From Fratercula arctica (taxonomy: Eukaryota; Chordata; Aves; Charadriiformes; Alcidae), in the NCBI GenBank assembly GCA_947846985.1, contig CANTUZ010000011.1, positions 29,631,589 to 29,695,588 on the forward strand: DNA of 64,000 nucleotides, in the 5' to 3' direction. Positions 40,508-51,752 of the stretch are shown here, one piece after another. Position numbers and translations under genes: made by a program. The first letter of the stretch is position 1. Each line of letters starts with the position of its first letter. The notes beneath the pieces are model-generated. The model was not told the DNA's origin and did not search any database. It worked only from the letters and a program-made list of their open reading frames with translations.

Positions 40508-41960
40508 TCATGCAACAGGACAGCAAGAGGCCACCGGGCATCGCAGTGCTAGCAACAAGGTGGTGCCTATCCCAACCCCAACAAAGCAGGGACAGCTGTG
40601 TTTGGATTGTCTCCAGGATGGATCAAACTTAGCCAGGTTATAAAAATATGGCACAAGGTAGCAGCTCTACGACAGTGTCTAAAACCATTAATCCTGAGTA
40701 GTACGAAGCACAAAGTGAGCAGGCTGCTCTGCAGAGAGGGCTGTGGTTTAACGCATGACTATCCATGGTGTTTCCCACTTTCTAGCAGGGGGATACCTGT
40801 GCTCAGTGGGCAGCCTTCCAGATCCTCTCCTCGGCTGCCCATGTTGTCCTTCACGTAGGTGGCCAAGGCGGCCCAACTCAGGGCAGTGGATCCCATTTCA
40901 GGTCTGGCATGCCTAAGCTTTCTTCACTGATGCAATGATGCCCACAGCTCCTCTGTGCTTCTGTTCTTCGTTTGTACCATTAATTAATAGTAACGACGCT
41001 TACTGCCTCACCAGGGTGTTGGAAAGAAAAAGCACGCTAAAAACAGTAAGGCACTCAGATATTGGATAACAAGGACTGTGTAACCTCCTAGGGAAAATTT
41101 TAAAGAATTTGCACTGTTCCAACGTAGATCAAAGTTTAAGCCATTAAGACTAAATTTCTGCCCCACACAGACAAAGGGTGGGGAAGAAGGACTCCTGCAG
41201 CATGTCAGCCTTGTGCTGGCCCCCCTGCATAATGTCCCCTTTCTCAAGGCATTTTGCCAAATGCAGAGGTCCCTGAGAAAGCCCCTGGTCAAGCCATATG
41301 AGCCATCCCAAGTTAGTTCCTTCATAGCATGCTCCAGACACAAAGCCAGGCTGCCTTGCTGCCACTTCACGCACGGTACTGCTCTTGTTCAGTTCAAGAA
41401 TCTCTCTCACATTGCATTTAAGATGAGTGTAAGGTCTATTTTACATTTCCATGAGACAGAGGTGCAAGTCACAGCGCAGCTGCCAGTGGAAGGCAGCACC
41501 AGATCCCTGGGATAATTCTGACACCGCACTCAACGAGACTCAAAGAGTTTTGACTGCACGGGCAGAAGATCCAGCCACCGCAGCACTCAATGCAAAGCCC
41601 GTCCAGGCTGCTGGAAGGGCTCTGCATTGACTGATGGTCACTGGCCTGTTCACTGAGTAGAGCTGCAGTACAGGGAACAAAAGTGGGGTGTCAGTTACAC
41701 CCTTATGCAGCCCCTCTGGGAAACGGGAAGTATCTAAAGGAAAACGTTGCAGGACCTTTGGTATGCAAATGGATACTGCACTGTGTCCCAGCACTTTATA
41801 AGAAACTAGACTTGTTTCTGTTCTAGTCTTCTCCTACAACAAAGAAGAGGATGCACATGGCAGAGCATGGAGCAAAATTTGAAAATCTAGTGTGATTTCA
41901 CAGATGGTGTCCACTTAAGCAACCCAGAAGTAATTTTCCATTCAGCCCATGGGAACAGGT

Positions 41961-42253
41961 TTAAACTTCATTTGTGCCATTCACTTCCTTCTTTAGTCCT
42001 TCTTGTTCCTCTCTCAAAGGTTCCAGCTCAGGCCCATCCTGTGTTGTTTCTTTATTCCAGTTATTTCTGACTTCATTTTCTGTCCTTACAGATTTAGGAT
42101 CCTCTTCTTTTGCTTTTCTTTCTTTCTCCTCCTTGGCAAGCATACGATAATTATAATAATTCATGATGAACAGGAAGGTTCCTGCCAGCACCATCACAGC
42201 TCCACATTTAATGAACATATATTTATAGTCCCCAAAAGTATCAATAAGAGTTC
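41961..42253 (-). CDS. SLC16A7: SLC16A7 last coding exon (TM12 and C-terminal tail) with stop
   Basis: The acceptor TGTGTTTTACAG is preceded by an uninterrupted run of 21 T (minus strand). The exon opens in phase 1, completing Gly, and reads TLIDTFGDYKYMFI. TM12 follows (CGAVMVLAGTFLFIMNYYNY), then the basic RMLAKEEKERKAK juxtamembrane stretch and a highly charged tail of about 55 residues rich in Glu and Lys, ending VNGTNEV and TAA at 41961-41963. GDYKYM and YNYRMLAKE match the MCT1/MCT2 C-terminal region. The tail itself is divergent, as is usual in this family. Confidence 0.95.
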
Positions 42254-45200
42254 CTGTAAAACACATATTTAAAAAAAAAAAAAAAAAAAAAGAAACTTAA
42301 GAGATGAAGGTAAGAATATTGTGTTTTCAGATCCTAAATATAAAGGGACACCCTTGTGGCTTTAGAATAAAATAAGATGTTCTCTGGACTTCTGATCTCT
42401 TCTACAAATACTCCAATCCTGCAAATACTTCACAAGTGTCCCACTATATAGCCTGTGGGTACTCCACGTTGATATAGGTAATGCTACCAATAATTTGTAC
42501 AGTTAAGTAAGTTAAGGGGACAGAGAACCTACAAAGTCTAGACTTTTCAGGAACGCCTACTTTTTCCATGCAGAAATTAAATCCTCTGATCACAGGGTCT
42601 GCAGAGAGTCTTTCCATTGACTCCAGTGATCACCTACAAGGATGACCATTTGACTTGGTAGTCCTCAGGCCGCCAACAAAAGCAGCAGCATTTGGGAAGA
42701 CCTTTGGGAGATGGTGCCTGGTCACTGGGTCTCGTCTCAGGCTCTTGACAAAGACCCTCCAATTTATTCCACCATGGGTCATTCGCCAGCATTAGAGGGG
42801 ACTCAACTTTTGGTCACAGCTGCCCTTTCTTGTGATCTAAAGATGAAAGGGCGCTGCATGGAACTGGAAAACATTAGTTCCAGGGAAAGCAAAGATGATG
42901 CTGTCAATGTCAGATAATTTCAATGCCAAGATAAATGTGTCAGGTTCCTCTCAAAGGTTAATGCCTCTGCTACGGAGTTACAGAGTAATTGAAGGAAGAT
43001 GGCTTAATTGAAATGTCAGTGTTCTCCATTATGTCAAAATGTAATGCAAATCTTATTGGGATTATGATCCTGAGCATTAATTCCCATTTACTGGTGCAAC
43101 ATAGACCATTCTTAACATCCCAAACCCTAATTAAAGTAAGACCCGCTCCTAACCTGGCCTTCGCAGTACAGATAGTCCTCCTTCAAACTGGCCCATCATC
43201 CATTAGCTCTCTGACTTTTTGGAATATGTTCTCCTCCTTAAAAATAGGGACCTTTAATTACTTCCTAATTGACCCCTAAAGTTGAAAAGCTGATGATTAA
43301 TTATCCCGCTGCATTACACTAACAAGGGATTTTTATGGCCACCAAACAGATTTCTTGATCACAAAAATAATAATTTTTAACTGGGTTTGGTCAACAGTTC
43401 TTCCTGAATCATTCTGAGATGTGTTCTTGGTACACCATTTTCAATGCACTGTGTTTTTCATGTTACTGGTGAAACACCAACCAAATGCTAATTGCAACTA
43501 TTTTTTCTTTTCTGCTAATCAGGATGACCTAGAGGTCTCCTAAATAGGTTTCAATGAGAGTTTTAATGAGTAGAGTATTGGAAAATTCAACAGTAGGATA
43601 GTCTTGCCTCTTTTCCTTTGAGAATAAGATAAAGTCATAAAACACACTGGGAACAATTTACTAGTTCATTAAAGCAGAACCCTGCAGTAGGTTATTAAAA
43701 CGCCAAAGAGCCAATAAATTTGCTGCTTATTAAAATGGTGGGGGAGACCTTACAAAACTAATATTACTGATTATTACATAGAACTGTTTTAGCCTCATTA
43801 GCAGTCTCTGGTCATTAACTTAATCTTCCACACAGAAAATTATATAATTCAGAAAACGGTCATTTTAAAATTGTATTTTCTTTTGTTTGTCATTAATTAA
43901 ATAATGAATCTATAAGACTGCAAGAGGGTACAGCTGCTTCTGTCACACTGTATGAGCTACATGGGAATATGAAGAATTAAATGGCTCTGCAAGATGTGCC
44001 ATACAGAGTATTAGTCAGATCTCAGTTTTGAATCCAGGAAATGGGTTTAAACTGCCTTCTTTCTGTGCATTCTTTAAATTTATTATGCTGCTGTCATATC
44101 AAAATCAGAGCTTAACTTTTATACATGCAAATACAGACAGCACACACAACCTAATTAAACATTTTAGCACACTTAAAGGTGACCAATTTCCAAACCAGTT
44201 ATTCAAGCTTGCACACAGGTGAAATGCAAATTGCCAGACAGGGCACATGGATAGCATGGTATCTATACACTAAGAGGATGTCTCCTATAAGTCATTTAAT
44301 TCATAGCCAACTCAGATTTGATAAGGACTGTACTTGAGCCAAATGCCAGATTCAAATATGGTGCCTTTCAGACATGGGGTGTTCCTTGTAGAAAAAGAAG
44401 TGAGCACATGCTATAGAGGGAAAGAAGCAGAATCACTGCTCCCACTTATCTTCAGATGACTGTAAACCCTGCTGGAGGGACTTACAGCAAGGTCCAGTAA
44501 GGACCTCTGAGGGTCTCTGCCTTTTGATATTTCAAACCATGCCATCCAAAATAAACATTTTTTTTATTTTCAGAACAGCCTTAAATCTATCCAATGCACT
44601 AAGATGACTGAAATCCCTAAGTTGAAGTACTCAGAGCCCTGGAGACAAACAGCAAGGCTTAGGTTTGAGCCAGCAAGAGGATTTCGCAGAACTGTTGTGT
44701 TCTACTGTGCTTAAATTGTGGTGGCCTCCAGCCTTTTGCAACAGGAGGAGTCTCCGGGAGTCGTCATCTGAAGCGCAAGGTTCTCAGTGTTGCAAGAAGT
44801 CCTACTCTGTAAGTTCAGTTCAAGTGTTTGAAGAGATCAGGGATTGAAAGATCACTCTCCAAACTGTTGACTTCAACTAGAGGACTACACAAAAAGGAGT
44901 AAAGAGGAAATGCTGGAGGAGATACCTGCCTTCCCTGTCCAATTACTAGTGGAAAAATGGTGGGTGGGAAGCAGAGAAAAGACCTTTAGAATCAATTCTT
45001 ATACAGTGTGCTTGAAAGAGGCTAAATGTAAGCGACAACCCAGTGGAACCAGAGGAAGAACATGCACTCACCTCCAATAGGTGGTCCCAGCAATATCGTG
45101 CAGCACTCCGCAATGGTGACCAGGCCAACGGCGCTTGTGAACCGGGCAGCTCCCACAAGGTCCATGAGCGTTTCAAAGAGCATGGCACAAACCATGCCGA

Positions 45201-48200
45201 AGGCCAAGCCGAAAAAGACGGAGTAGACAATGAGCCCCGTGTAGCCAGAAGCCAGCGGGCACAGAAGGTGGCAGGTGCCGTTGAAAGCGATGGAGAAGCT
45301 GAAAAAGTATTGAATCCGCGGCCTCACCCACTTGCTGTTTGCAATGATGCCGGTGGTAGGTCGGGCAATCATATCCACGATAGCAAGGACTGAAAGGAGG
45401 AAAGCAGCTGAATATTCATCAATGCCAATGTGCTTTGCATAGGGTGCCAGAAAAACAATGGGGGCAAAGAATCCCAGGAACATGAGCACATTTCCGATGA
45501 GGTAAATCAAGAACCCTCTGTGCTTAAAGAGGGAAAAATCGAGGTACTGATTGATTTTTTCACAACAGTCCTTTCCTTCTCCCTCTTCCGTTTTGGTCTC
45601 GGTGGGGACATTCATGGGACTACTCATTTCCATGGCATCCTTAGTGACCTCTTCTTTCAGAGTAGCCTTCCCTTCCTCAGTTGCCTGGGTTTTGCCTGAT
45701 GCTGTGGCTGCCCCAATGGGTCTGAAGAGAGCTCCTGCCACACAGCAGTTTAATAAAATTGCACCAAGAATTAAAAAGCTCCCCCTCCAGCCAAAATTGT
45801 CAAAAAGGAACTGGTTGAGAGGAGCCAGGGTGCAAAGCATCACAGGGCTCCCCGCCATAGCAAGGCCATTTGCAATGGGTCTTCTCTTCAAAAAGTATTT
45901 CCCTATGATTATCACTGATGGCTGGAGGTTGAGAGCAAGGCCAAATCCTGGAACAGAGAAAAACAGTTTAGATACACAAAGGAAGATTTGAGACCCATTT
46001 ATCCTCAGTTCACTGTTTAAGGCAAATTCATGGACAATTGGTCCACTGGTGCCTCTTCAACATGATAGTCCAGATGCAAACTTTGCTCAAGATATCCTTA
46101 AACTTCTGGCTGCTGCATTTGGGTAACCAGATCTCAGAAAGCCCCTTCCTTTTGCACTGCAAATCTCTTAGGTGGCAAACCTAGCACAGAGTTTGCTTCA
46201 GAATAAATTGAAACTATACCCTCAATGAACACTGGCTGCTTTTGTCCAGACACAGCAGCCTTGCTGGAGGAGAGGATGGACCTATTAAAAAAAAATGACA
46301 ACTCCCAGTTTTGAGGAAGGTTGTTCTGGCTTAAGCCAGTGCTATCCACCAAAGTGCATCCTTCTCATTGTGGCTGGGGCTGCCACCCCCTTCCGTGGGT
46401 GGTGGGCACCCAACACTGCTGCCGGGCTGACAGTCCTGCACAGACAATAACATCACCCTTCTCAGACACTACTAATTTGGTGGTATGAGCAATTCCGGTC
46501 TGATGCAAAAGATGAAGAGGTCTGCAAGTACACAGCAAAACAGCTACCGAGGATGCTAATTAAACAGGACCTTAGAGTGTTTCTTTTAATTAAAATGTAT
46601 TTATATTGCATTTAGATATATAAATGGTATTATAAATCTGCCTTGCTAATTCAGTTAGCCAGCTTCTCTTGCACAGATGAAATCTGAAGGCAGAGATACC
46701 AAATGCTCTGATGGTCTTGACTTTCTGTAGTTCTGTTTGAGAGCGCTAGCATATAATAATGTCCTCTTTTCAAACATTTCTATGATGTGCAGTATTTCCT
46801 TAAAAAGTTAGATTTTCAGAACTCCATCAAAATGACATTTAAAAATCTTGCCACGTATTTTCCACCCTATCATCCAGGAAAGAATGAGCCACATTAGAAC
46901 AAAGCAGAAATGTAATCCTTGAAGTGATTATACCAGAGAACATGAATCCCGAAAATAGGGTCATGCAGATTTTTTTCTTGTTCATTAGTCTATATAATTA
47001 GTTTGTTTAACTGTGCAGTACATAATTAGGCATATTGCTTTACAGAAGAGAATTTAGAAAGGTCAAGGTCCTCAAAATTAATTAAGGAACACTATCATTA
47101 GTCGCTGATAGAGTAGAATCCAACTGATGCAGCAGAATTCAACTCATGCTGGATAGCTTCAGTTTGAACGGTTTTACAAAATTATGATTTTTGCTAAGTC
47201 CAAGACTCTTTTTTTTTTTAAATTACTTGGAAGCTTACAACATTAAAAATAAATTGAAATGGCATTATATTAAAATTAGCCTTGATACAAAACACATTCT
47301 CAGCATGAACTTTTCTAGATAGTCCATATATTTGGTAGGGCATGTCTTTGGGAAGCACAGTCTGCTCATAATGCATAAGGGGCCAAATTCATGCCCATGA
47401 GATGACTGACCTGAGAACTATGGAGGCAAAACATGGCCTTGGTTAGAGAACACCCTTGACGGTGCTCACATATAGGAATGCACCTTCTTTCACCTGAGAA
47501 GATGCAACACAGTGGATCAGAATTTGCTTTAACTCCATATTTCCCAGGCTGGTAGGTAAGGGCAGCAATTGAACCATCATTTCCACAGAATCACTTTTGG
47601 TAGGGATCTACTACGCGTTGTGCGGAGAAGGAAAATCAGACTGGATGCCAGCTACCCGCTTAACCAATAATCAACTCAGATTTTTTTATTATGTGAACAT
47701 TAATTTGCCAGTCAGACAAATCTAATTTAATATTACCTCATGCTCTTCCCATTAATTAAATTTGGAGAGTTTCAAACTGACTGACTGGAATTTCAATTTA
47801 CTTTAAGCTTTTGGCTGACTTTAGTTGGAAATATTTATATCCATTTTATTCCAGTTTTCAGAAACTACAGCAGCTTTTCCATGGCTGAAACTGTTACTCA
47901 AATAACCACATTTTCTCCCCAGGGATATGACAGAGAGGCCTATCGGTGGTGTTGCATGAGCAGAAGCAAGCCTGTGCCAGAAGGAGCATCCTTCCCTAGG
48001 TTAAATACATCTCCCTCATATTAGAAGAAAATAAGTGGTGCTACAGAAGTGAGCTGTGTAGCTATTTGATCTTATTTTTACTCAACAAAGGAAGATCCTA
48101 CCAGGTATTTCAATGCTCAACATTTACAGCTGAGGCAAAGACCCTAGTCCCATTAATCAATGAGCTTCACCCTAGATCCCATTTTATTTCATGGCGGTCT

Positions 48201-50915
48201 AATTGGTACAGATCGAACTAAACTCTGAGCCATTGTTATCGCCTTGTATTTAGCTTTGAAATTTGCTGCTAATACCTCAGCCTTGAAGAAGAGTTTGCAT
48301 GCCTAAATGCCTATTTAATGCATCCAGGCTGGCATCTATCCAGGTTGACAGCTTGCAAGCCCCATTTCTTTTTCTAAGCGCTATAGGGAAAGGAGTGAGG
48401 TAAAGAATATGGGTTTTACAAGCGCATGCAAAGCGCCTCGTGCAGCCCACAGCTCGGTGCCATCAAGGACAGAGCTGCTTCAGAGCTGCCTCCGACAGCG
48501 GAGCCCAGTCCCTGCTCTGCATGCAAATGGAAGAAGACATAATCAAGAAAGCAATTGAGATTGCCGTGTCTAATCCCTCCACCGTAAACAGATACCTCCC
48601 GCTCTGTTCCTCTGAAGAGATTTTTATTAATATGCCAAAGGCACAGGACTGTAGCAGGAACCTCCTACTACCAACTATCTTGTTTTTATCTCCATCCCTG
48701 CGAATTACATGAACGCGGTCCTTTACATCAGCCTGTTTCCTTTCAGGGTAGTAGGAAGGAGACTAGAGTGTGATGTTTACAGGTTGCTTTACAGTCATTG
48801 CAAATCGCCTTTACAGAAGTCTCTCTCCTCCTACAGCAATGCTGTCTCAGCCACGTGATGAGCAGGCAGCTTCATAATTGCCCTTGAATGCTTCCACATT
48901 AGGCCTGACCAGTGAAAGCACTTCAAGCGTAATTAGAGGCATCGAGCATGTTAGCAGGATTACAAGCACCTTCCCTTCTCTGTCAAATTAATATTCCTTC
49001 CCCAGCACATACGCACCGTGCCTGGAAATGATGGGTTATTAGCTAAGACCTCATCCATACAGCTGCCCTCACTCAGCAAGCAGCAGGGAAAGGTGTACAC
49101 AACAAAAAACGAGGAAACATCCTCTGAGGAAAACATCACGGCATTAAAGAGGAGGGAGACGCGGGGGCAGCTTTGCCCCTGTACCCCGTCACGAGGGTTA
49201 TATGTGTGCATTGAGCACAGCTCATACTATCAACTCTCTGCGATGGGCAATGGACCAGATTTCAACCAGAAAAGAGCAAGGTCTTCAAAAACCCTAGGCC
49301 CATGGGGGTCAGGCACAAAATTGCCTCCTGGCACGTTTCTAGACAAGTACCTTCGAAAATAGAAGTTGGTGCCTTCCTATAGCACTGTTCCTTCCCTGAG
49401 CCCTTCTGCTCACCAAAATGCATGTATTTTTAGCAAAGGATTTATGGGTCTCTTGTGCTAATCCAGCATTAGTCAACTTGCTAGAGGACATTTGTTTAGC
49501 AAGGAATGATGCAAGCTCATGCATCAATAAATATTGAATTTATCCGTGGGAGACATTGGTTATTTTTATTTCTCATTGCTTTGTTTCTAGAATCTCTTTC
49601 AAGGAATCTGCAAGATTTATGCACTCAGTAATAACACAATTTCATCTTAACTACAGTGACTCTCCTTAGAAAGAGTAAGGTTTAAGAGAGGGAATCCTAC
49701 ATGGGGATTTATTCACTACTGTACAGATCTAATAAAGCAATATTGGTGTAGGAGAATAGGGTGACAAACTTTCTGTCCCAATTTACTTTGCTAGTGGCTG
49801 GTTTTATTGATTTTAAATGTTGAGCTTGCACTTTTCGTGTTCAGAAAGGAGCCACACTTAATGTGGCTGCAGAGAGATAGGAAACATTCATTAAAACATA
49901 CACCTTGCAACCTCAAAAGTCAATTTTGAACTCATTGTGTCATGTTTTCAGGCAGATGTCCTAGCTGCACTGGAAGAAGCCTTAGCCAAAATAATCAAAC
50001 AAAAATGCTTACAATTAAGCATCTATACTCACACAGGTCGAGAACTCGAATCCATCTACCTTTAAAAGCAATAACCCAGCACCTGCAGGTTTCAAAGATG
50101 CTAGACTGAGCCTATGCCTTCTCCTGTTTGAGTTTCTAATATGGAAATTCATATTTCAATACAGAAAGTTCAAATTATAACTTCAATAAGGAAATACAGA
50201 TTTATTTTTTTCTCAATATGGAGAATATTGCACATTTTCAATCAGCTCTAGAGGTTACTATTTTCAGATAAAGGAGCTCCTAACCTCACAAGCAAGCAAA
50301 GGGCAAGTAAACCAAAGTGAGTTCCTGAAATCTCATTCATACATCTCAGAGAGGAAATATAATGCACAGTTATATAGGAACACAGGTGCTTTCTTCATAG
50401 TCGCACTTGTATCTCGAAGGGCTTGCCTTGCCCAGGGCAGAACGCAGTCCGCCCGTGTTCGCTTCAGCGGGAGCTGAGGGCACTGGTGGCCATCGTCACC
50501 ATTGCCTCTGGCCGAGAGCACTCATCTGCAAAGAGCACATCCCCTGCTAAGATCCCGCACGCGGTGTTCGGCCAGGAGCACAGCACTTAGCAGGCGATAC
50601 GCTGTTTGCCAAAGTTCGTCTGGAGCAGTTAATAAGTGAGGGCCTTTGTCCCACCAGCTTTTTATCTCACCAGCTTCCCACTGCATTCAGCTGAGGTGCC
50701 CAAGTGTGGATGCCCCAAGCCATCAGAAGTGAACTTCAAGCGCGAGTGGAAAGGAGACGCTTTCTTCTTACCTGTAATGAAGCCCACGCAGATGTAGAGC
50801 TGCAGGATGCTGGTGCAGAAGGCGGCTGAGACCATCCCGATGCCACACAGCAGGCCTCCAAACATAACCACGGGTCGGCTGCCATAGCGGTTTACTAAAA
50901 TACTGCTAATGGGAC
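41961..50915 (-). CDS. SLC16A7: Monocarboxylate transporter, SLC16A7/MCT2-like (5'-truncated by window edge)
   Basis: Joined minus-strand exons 50772-50915, 45072-45947 and 41961-42253 encode about 436 residues of a proton-coupled monocarboxylate transporter (SLC16 branch of the major facilitator superfamily). The family moves lactate, pyruvate and ketone bodies with a proton across the plasma membrane, and members need an Ig-type chaperone (embigin or basigin). Visible marks are NRYGSRPVV after TM2, the family motif YFLKRRPIANGLAMAGSPV before and in TM5, FKHRGFLIYLIGNVLMFLGF in TM7, and the TM8 Asp-Arg pair in VDMIARP known to couple protons in MCT1. LFETLMDLVGAARF follows TM10. TM7-TM10 resemble MCT2 more than MCT1, whereas the TM5-TM6 stretch (CTLAPLNQ, LLNCCVAGAL) reads like MCT1; MCT3/4 fit worse. 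The start codon and TM1 signature (DGGWGW-type) lie beyond the right edge. With a typical first coding exon of about 72 codons the protein would be about 509 residues, somewhat longer than human MCT2 (478). The orthology call SLC16A7 is inference from remembered family sequences; an MCT1/2-type paralogue is the alternative. Confidence 0.88.
42254..45071 (-). other. SLC16A7: SLC16A7 intron before the last exon (2818 bp)
   Basis: Bounded by GTGAGTG and TTTTACAG. No further coding exon is recognised inside. It contains the T21 tract next to the acceptor (42271-42291, A on the plus strand) and an AT-rich block at about 43640-43920 with many TTAAT/ATTA motifs. Confidence 0.9.
42271..42291 (-). repeat. 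T21 homopolymer as polypyrimidine tract of the last-exon acceptor
   Basis: Twenty-one consecutive A on the plus strand, i.e. T21 in the transcript direction, 18 nt from the acceptor AG of the last SLC16A7 exon. It serves as the pyrimidine tract because the nearer bases (AAATATGTGTTTTACAG) are less pyrimidine-rich. Confidence 0.9.
45072..45947 (-). CDS. SLC16A7: SLC16A7 large coding exon (TM4-TM11 and central loop), 876 nt
   Basis: The acceptor is TTCTCTGTTCCAG and the donor is GGAG|GTGAGTG; both ends are phase 1, so the exon is a multiple of three. It completes the Gly of ITG and continues FGLALNLQPSVIIIGKYF. It then covers TM5 and TM6 (GSFLILGAILLNCCVAGAL), a long hydrophilic cytoplasmic loop (about 45540-45715), and TM7 (GFLIYLIGNVLMFLGFFAPI). 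TM8 carries the Asp/Arg pair in VDMIARP, followed by TM9 (IQYFFSFSIAFNGTCHLL), TM10 (TGLIVYSVFFGLAFGMVCAM) and the first part of TM11 (VGLVTIAECCTILLGPPIGG). Open frames on the opposite strand over this exon are shadows. Confidence 0.96.
45948..50771 (-). other. SLC16A7: SLC16A7 intron between the 144-nt and 876-nt exons (4824 bp)
   Basis: Bounded by GTAAG and TTCCAG. No other exon of the transporter is expected here, because the flanking exons join directly in family order. It contains AT-rich blocks (about 46980-47110 and 47690-47850), a 19-bp imperfect tandem duplication at 47112-47149, and a moderately CpG-containing stretch at about 50410-50600. No transposable element is recognised. Confidence 0.88.
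47112..47149 (+). repeat. Imperfect 19-bp tandem duplication
   Basis: AGTAGAATCCAACTGATGC is followed at once by AGCAGAATTCAACTCATGC, with 16 of 19 positions identical. An old local duplication inside the SLC16A7 intron. Confidence 0.8.
50772..50915 (-). CDS. SLC16A7: SLC16A7 internal coding exon (TM2 end to TM4), 144 nt
   Basis: On the minus strand the exon follows a pyrimidine-rich acceptor (CTCTTTCCCCAG) and ends at the donor ACAG|GTAAG. It starts in phase 1: its first two bases complete a Gly codon if the previous exon ends in G. It then reads PISSILVNRYGSRPVV, a hydrophobic TM3 (MFGGLLCGIGMVSAAFC), and the start of TM4 (LQLYICVGFITG). The 144-nt length is the size I recall for this exon across MCT genes, which supports the boundaries. 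Failure to use the donor would add about 36 unrelated residues before a stop at 50662. Confidence 0.93.
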
Positions 50916-51656
50916 CTGGGGAAAGAGTGCAAAATGTTCCTTGAGGTAGCTATCCTCTGACAGAAGGGCATGTTTGACACAAAGCAGGTAAAACTCTGCA
51001 ATTTTAGCTCCCCTGAGGTGCTGCCGACAGCTTCTAGGGGAACTTCGGGAAGAAAATGGAAAAAGGGAGAAAGATGATCCGCACTGTGTAGAGATGGCAG
51101 CGTGTCCCGTGCCACACAGTGGCTGTGTAGTTGGTGACAGCTCCTGCCCCAGGACTTTAAAGTGTCATCAGAGAAGGCAAACGGCGATAACAAATCAGGT
51201 GAACGTGTGATCCCAACGTAGCAGCTTCTTGATTTATTATGATGCTGAACCATACACACAAAGCACTGGTTCATATTACGAGGCTGATATCATGAATACT
51301 GTTGCATTTTTAATGCCTCTATTTAATGCAATTCCAATACTGCTGACCAGGAGTGAAGCTTCAGCAGAACAGTTGTTAATTAAATCTTAATAGCAGTCTA
51401 TGTAGGTAAAAACAGTTTGGGATGATGGATTAGCCAGAGCTCAAAAGAACCAGTTTGGTCTTGCATTTATGTAAAGAGATGGTTCAGGAAAGTGCGAAAT
51501 GATGAAAGAGGGAAATGGATTAACAAAGACTGTGCCCACTGAAAGGCGGCATTGAAATCTGAGGAAGTGGAACACGTCAGCAGCTTTGGGTGGAGAGGAA
51601 AGAAGGGAGGCCTTGTGTGTAATAGTCTCAACTAGCAGGAGAACCAGTAAAAATCG

Positions 51657-51752
51657 AAATCACAGAATAATATACGTTGGAGGGACTTTGAAAGTCTCAG
51701 GACCAGCCCCTTTCTCAAAGCCAAGCCAACTCTGAAGTTCGATCAGGCTGAG
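51657..51752 (-). mobile_element. Old CR1 LINE 3'-end fragment
   Basis: Read on the minus strand it gives TTTGAGAAAGGGGCTGG, then a diverged GACTTTCAAAGTCCCTCCAAC and TATTATTCTGTGATT, the order seen at the 3' end of CR1 elements. Many mismatches, so an old 5'-truncated copy. It lies in the same orientation as the host gene. Confidence 0.75.

Larger units (their letters stand above)
39740..41960 (-). other. SLC16A7: Probable 3' UTR of SLC16A7
   Basis: Sequence between the stop codon and the leftmost good poly(A) signal. The distal part (about 39750-40190) is AT-rich and, on the minus strand, runs without long open frames into AATAAA and a short A run, as a mature 3' end would. The stretch 40300-41960 is more GC-balanced with no gene recognised. 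The end is inferred from the signal alone; an earlier end at the AATAAA at 40502-40507, or a longer UTR, is possible. Confidence 0.5.

Noticed and set aside
45551..45991. 146-codon plus-strand open frame opposite the large transporter exon
   Set aside because: It is the antisense shadow of a coding exon; its sequence has no family match while the minus-strand frame is a clear SLC16 protein.
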